Source: Leclercia sp. UBA7405
Lineage (GTDB): Bacteria; Pseudomonadota; Gammaproteobacteria; Enterobacterales; Enterobacteriaceae
Assembly: GCA_002469605.1 (NCBI GenBank)
Contig: DKMV01000227.1
Span: 1-6,765, forward strand
DNA: 6,765 bases
Direction of reading: 5' to 3'
The notes beneath the pieces were generated by a model. It ran no database searches and was not told the DNA's origin. It saw only the letters and a program-made list of their open reading frames with translations. Of the stretch, positions 6,042-6,765 are shown piece by piece; the stretch's first letter is position 1, and each line of letters starts with the position of its first letter. The translations under genes were made by a program, and so were the position numbers.

Positions 6042-6765
6042 ATGTCATCCGATTTTAAGATCAAAGTACAAAGCTTTGGTCGTTTCCTCAGCAACATGGT
6101 GATGCCAAATATCGGCGCGTTTATCGCGTGGGGTATCATCACTGCGCTCTTTATTCCAACAGGATGGTTGCCGAACGAAACGCTGGCGAAGCTTGTTGGT
6201 CCGATGATTACTTACCTGCTGCCGCTGCTTATCGGTTATACCGGTGGTCGTCTGGTGGGCGGCGATCGCGGTGGCGTGGTGGGTGCAATCACCACCATGG
6301 GCGTTATCGTCGGTGCGGATATGCCGATGTTCCTCGGCGCGATGATTGCCGGTCCGCTGGGCGGCTGGGCGATTAAGAAATTCGACGTCTGGGTTGATGG
6401 CAAAATCAAATCCGGCTTCGAAATGCTGGTGAACAACTTCTCCGCGGGCATCATCGGGATGATCCTCGCGATTCTGGCGTTCCTCGGCATTGGCCCGGCG
6501 GTTGAAGTGCTCTCCAAACTGCTGGCAGCGGGCGTTAACTTCATGGTGGCACACGACATGCTGCCGCTGGCGTCCATCTTTGTTGAACCGGCGAAAATCC
6601 TGTTCCTCAACAACGCCATTAACCACGGTATCTTCTCGCCGCTGGGTATTCAGCAGTCTCATGACCTCGGCAAGTCTATCTTCTTCCTGATTGAAGCTAA
6701 CCCGGGTCCGGGGATGGGCGTACTGCTGGCCTATATGTCCTTTGGTCGCGGCAGCGCTAAACAGT
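6042..6765 (+). CDS. mtlA: Mannitol-specific PTS transporter MtlA, N-terminal part of the EIIC domain (truncated by window edge)
   Basis: Inner-membrane permease of the phosphotransferase system that takes up D-mannitol and releases mannitol-1-phosphate. The 241 visible residues ([15 protein letters not shown]...) nearly match E. coli MtlA, a protein of 637 residues arranged EIIC-EIIB-EIIA, so only part of EIIC is present; the GIHE motif and both phosphorylation sites lie past the edge. Hydrophobic segments are visible at about 24-44, 50-72, 78-112, 134-152 and 160-182. NHGIFSP with His195, important in E. coli, and the E218 region (LIEANPGPG) are intact. Position 110 is Ala where E. coli has Cys. 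The ATG has AAGGGG at 6030-6035, 6 nt upstream. The upstream CRP-like sites indicate catabolite control; mtlD and mtlR would be expected to follow, as in E. coli. Confidence 0.98.
   Translation, partial: MSSDFKIKVQSFGRFLSNMVMPNIGAFIAWGIITALFIPTGWLPNETLAKLVGPMITYLLPLLIGYTGGRLVGGDRGGVVGAITTMGVIVGADMPMFLGAMIAGPLGGWAIKKFDVWVDGKIKSGFEMLVNNFSAGIIGMILAILAFLGIGPAVEVLSKLLAAGVNFMVAHDMLPLASIFVEPAKILFLNNAINHGIFSPLGIQQSHDLGKSIFFLIEANPGPGMGVLLAYMSFGRGSAKQ

Noticed and set aside
5890..6102. 70-codon plus-strand frame ending inside mtlA
   Set aside because: It starts inside a CRP-like site and overlaps the well-supported mtlA start in another frame.
6045..6662. 205-codon minus-strand frame opposite mtlA
   Set aside because: Antisense shadow of mtlA, rich in His, Gln, Arg and Asn, with no family resemblance.

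Overview
The window is a chromosomal segment from a gamma-proteobacterium of the family Enterobacteriaceae. AldB, SelA, SelB, YibF and MtlA translations all look very close to their E. coli counterparts as I remember them. The high GC content of the coding regions, and a gene layout that differs from E. coli K-12 at two points, suggest a higher-GC genus such as Enterobacter, Klebsiella or a close relative. This assignment is by recognition only, not by search.

Layout from left to right: the first 189 codons of aldB (minus strand, running off the left edge); a 164-bp divergent promoter region; a ROK-family sugar kinase (plus strand); selB and selA (minus strand, genes overlapping by 4 bp in the order selA-selB); a 103-bp selA leader with a GC-rich hairpin; yibF (minus strand, glutathione S-transferase-like); a 475-bp regulatory region; and the first 241 codons of mtlA (plus strand, running off the right edge).

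The genes form three functional blocks. aldB and the divergent ROK kinase share an intergenic region with one CRP-like site almost equidistant from two sigma-S-like -10 elements, which suggests coordinated control in stationary phase or under carbon limitation. yibF-selA-selB is probably co-transcribed. SelA makes selenocysteinyl-tRNA(Sec) and SelB delivers it to the ribosome at UGA codons followed by a SECIS hairpin. The selA leader hairpin can be drawn with the two SelB recognition features (a bulged U and a GU in the apical loop), which would fit autoregulation of selAB by SelB. mtlA encodes the mannitol PTS transporter and has a long upstream region with five CRP-like sites.

Nothing here looks like a mobile element, CRISPR array, RNA gene or undescribed multi-gene system. 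The most interesting points are regulatory: a 20-bp promoter block (18/20 identical) shared by the ROK gene and yibF about 4.9 kb apart, the SECIS-like hairpin, and the ROK gene occupying the aldB-selB interval held by yiaY in E. coli K-12.
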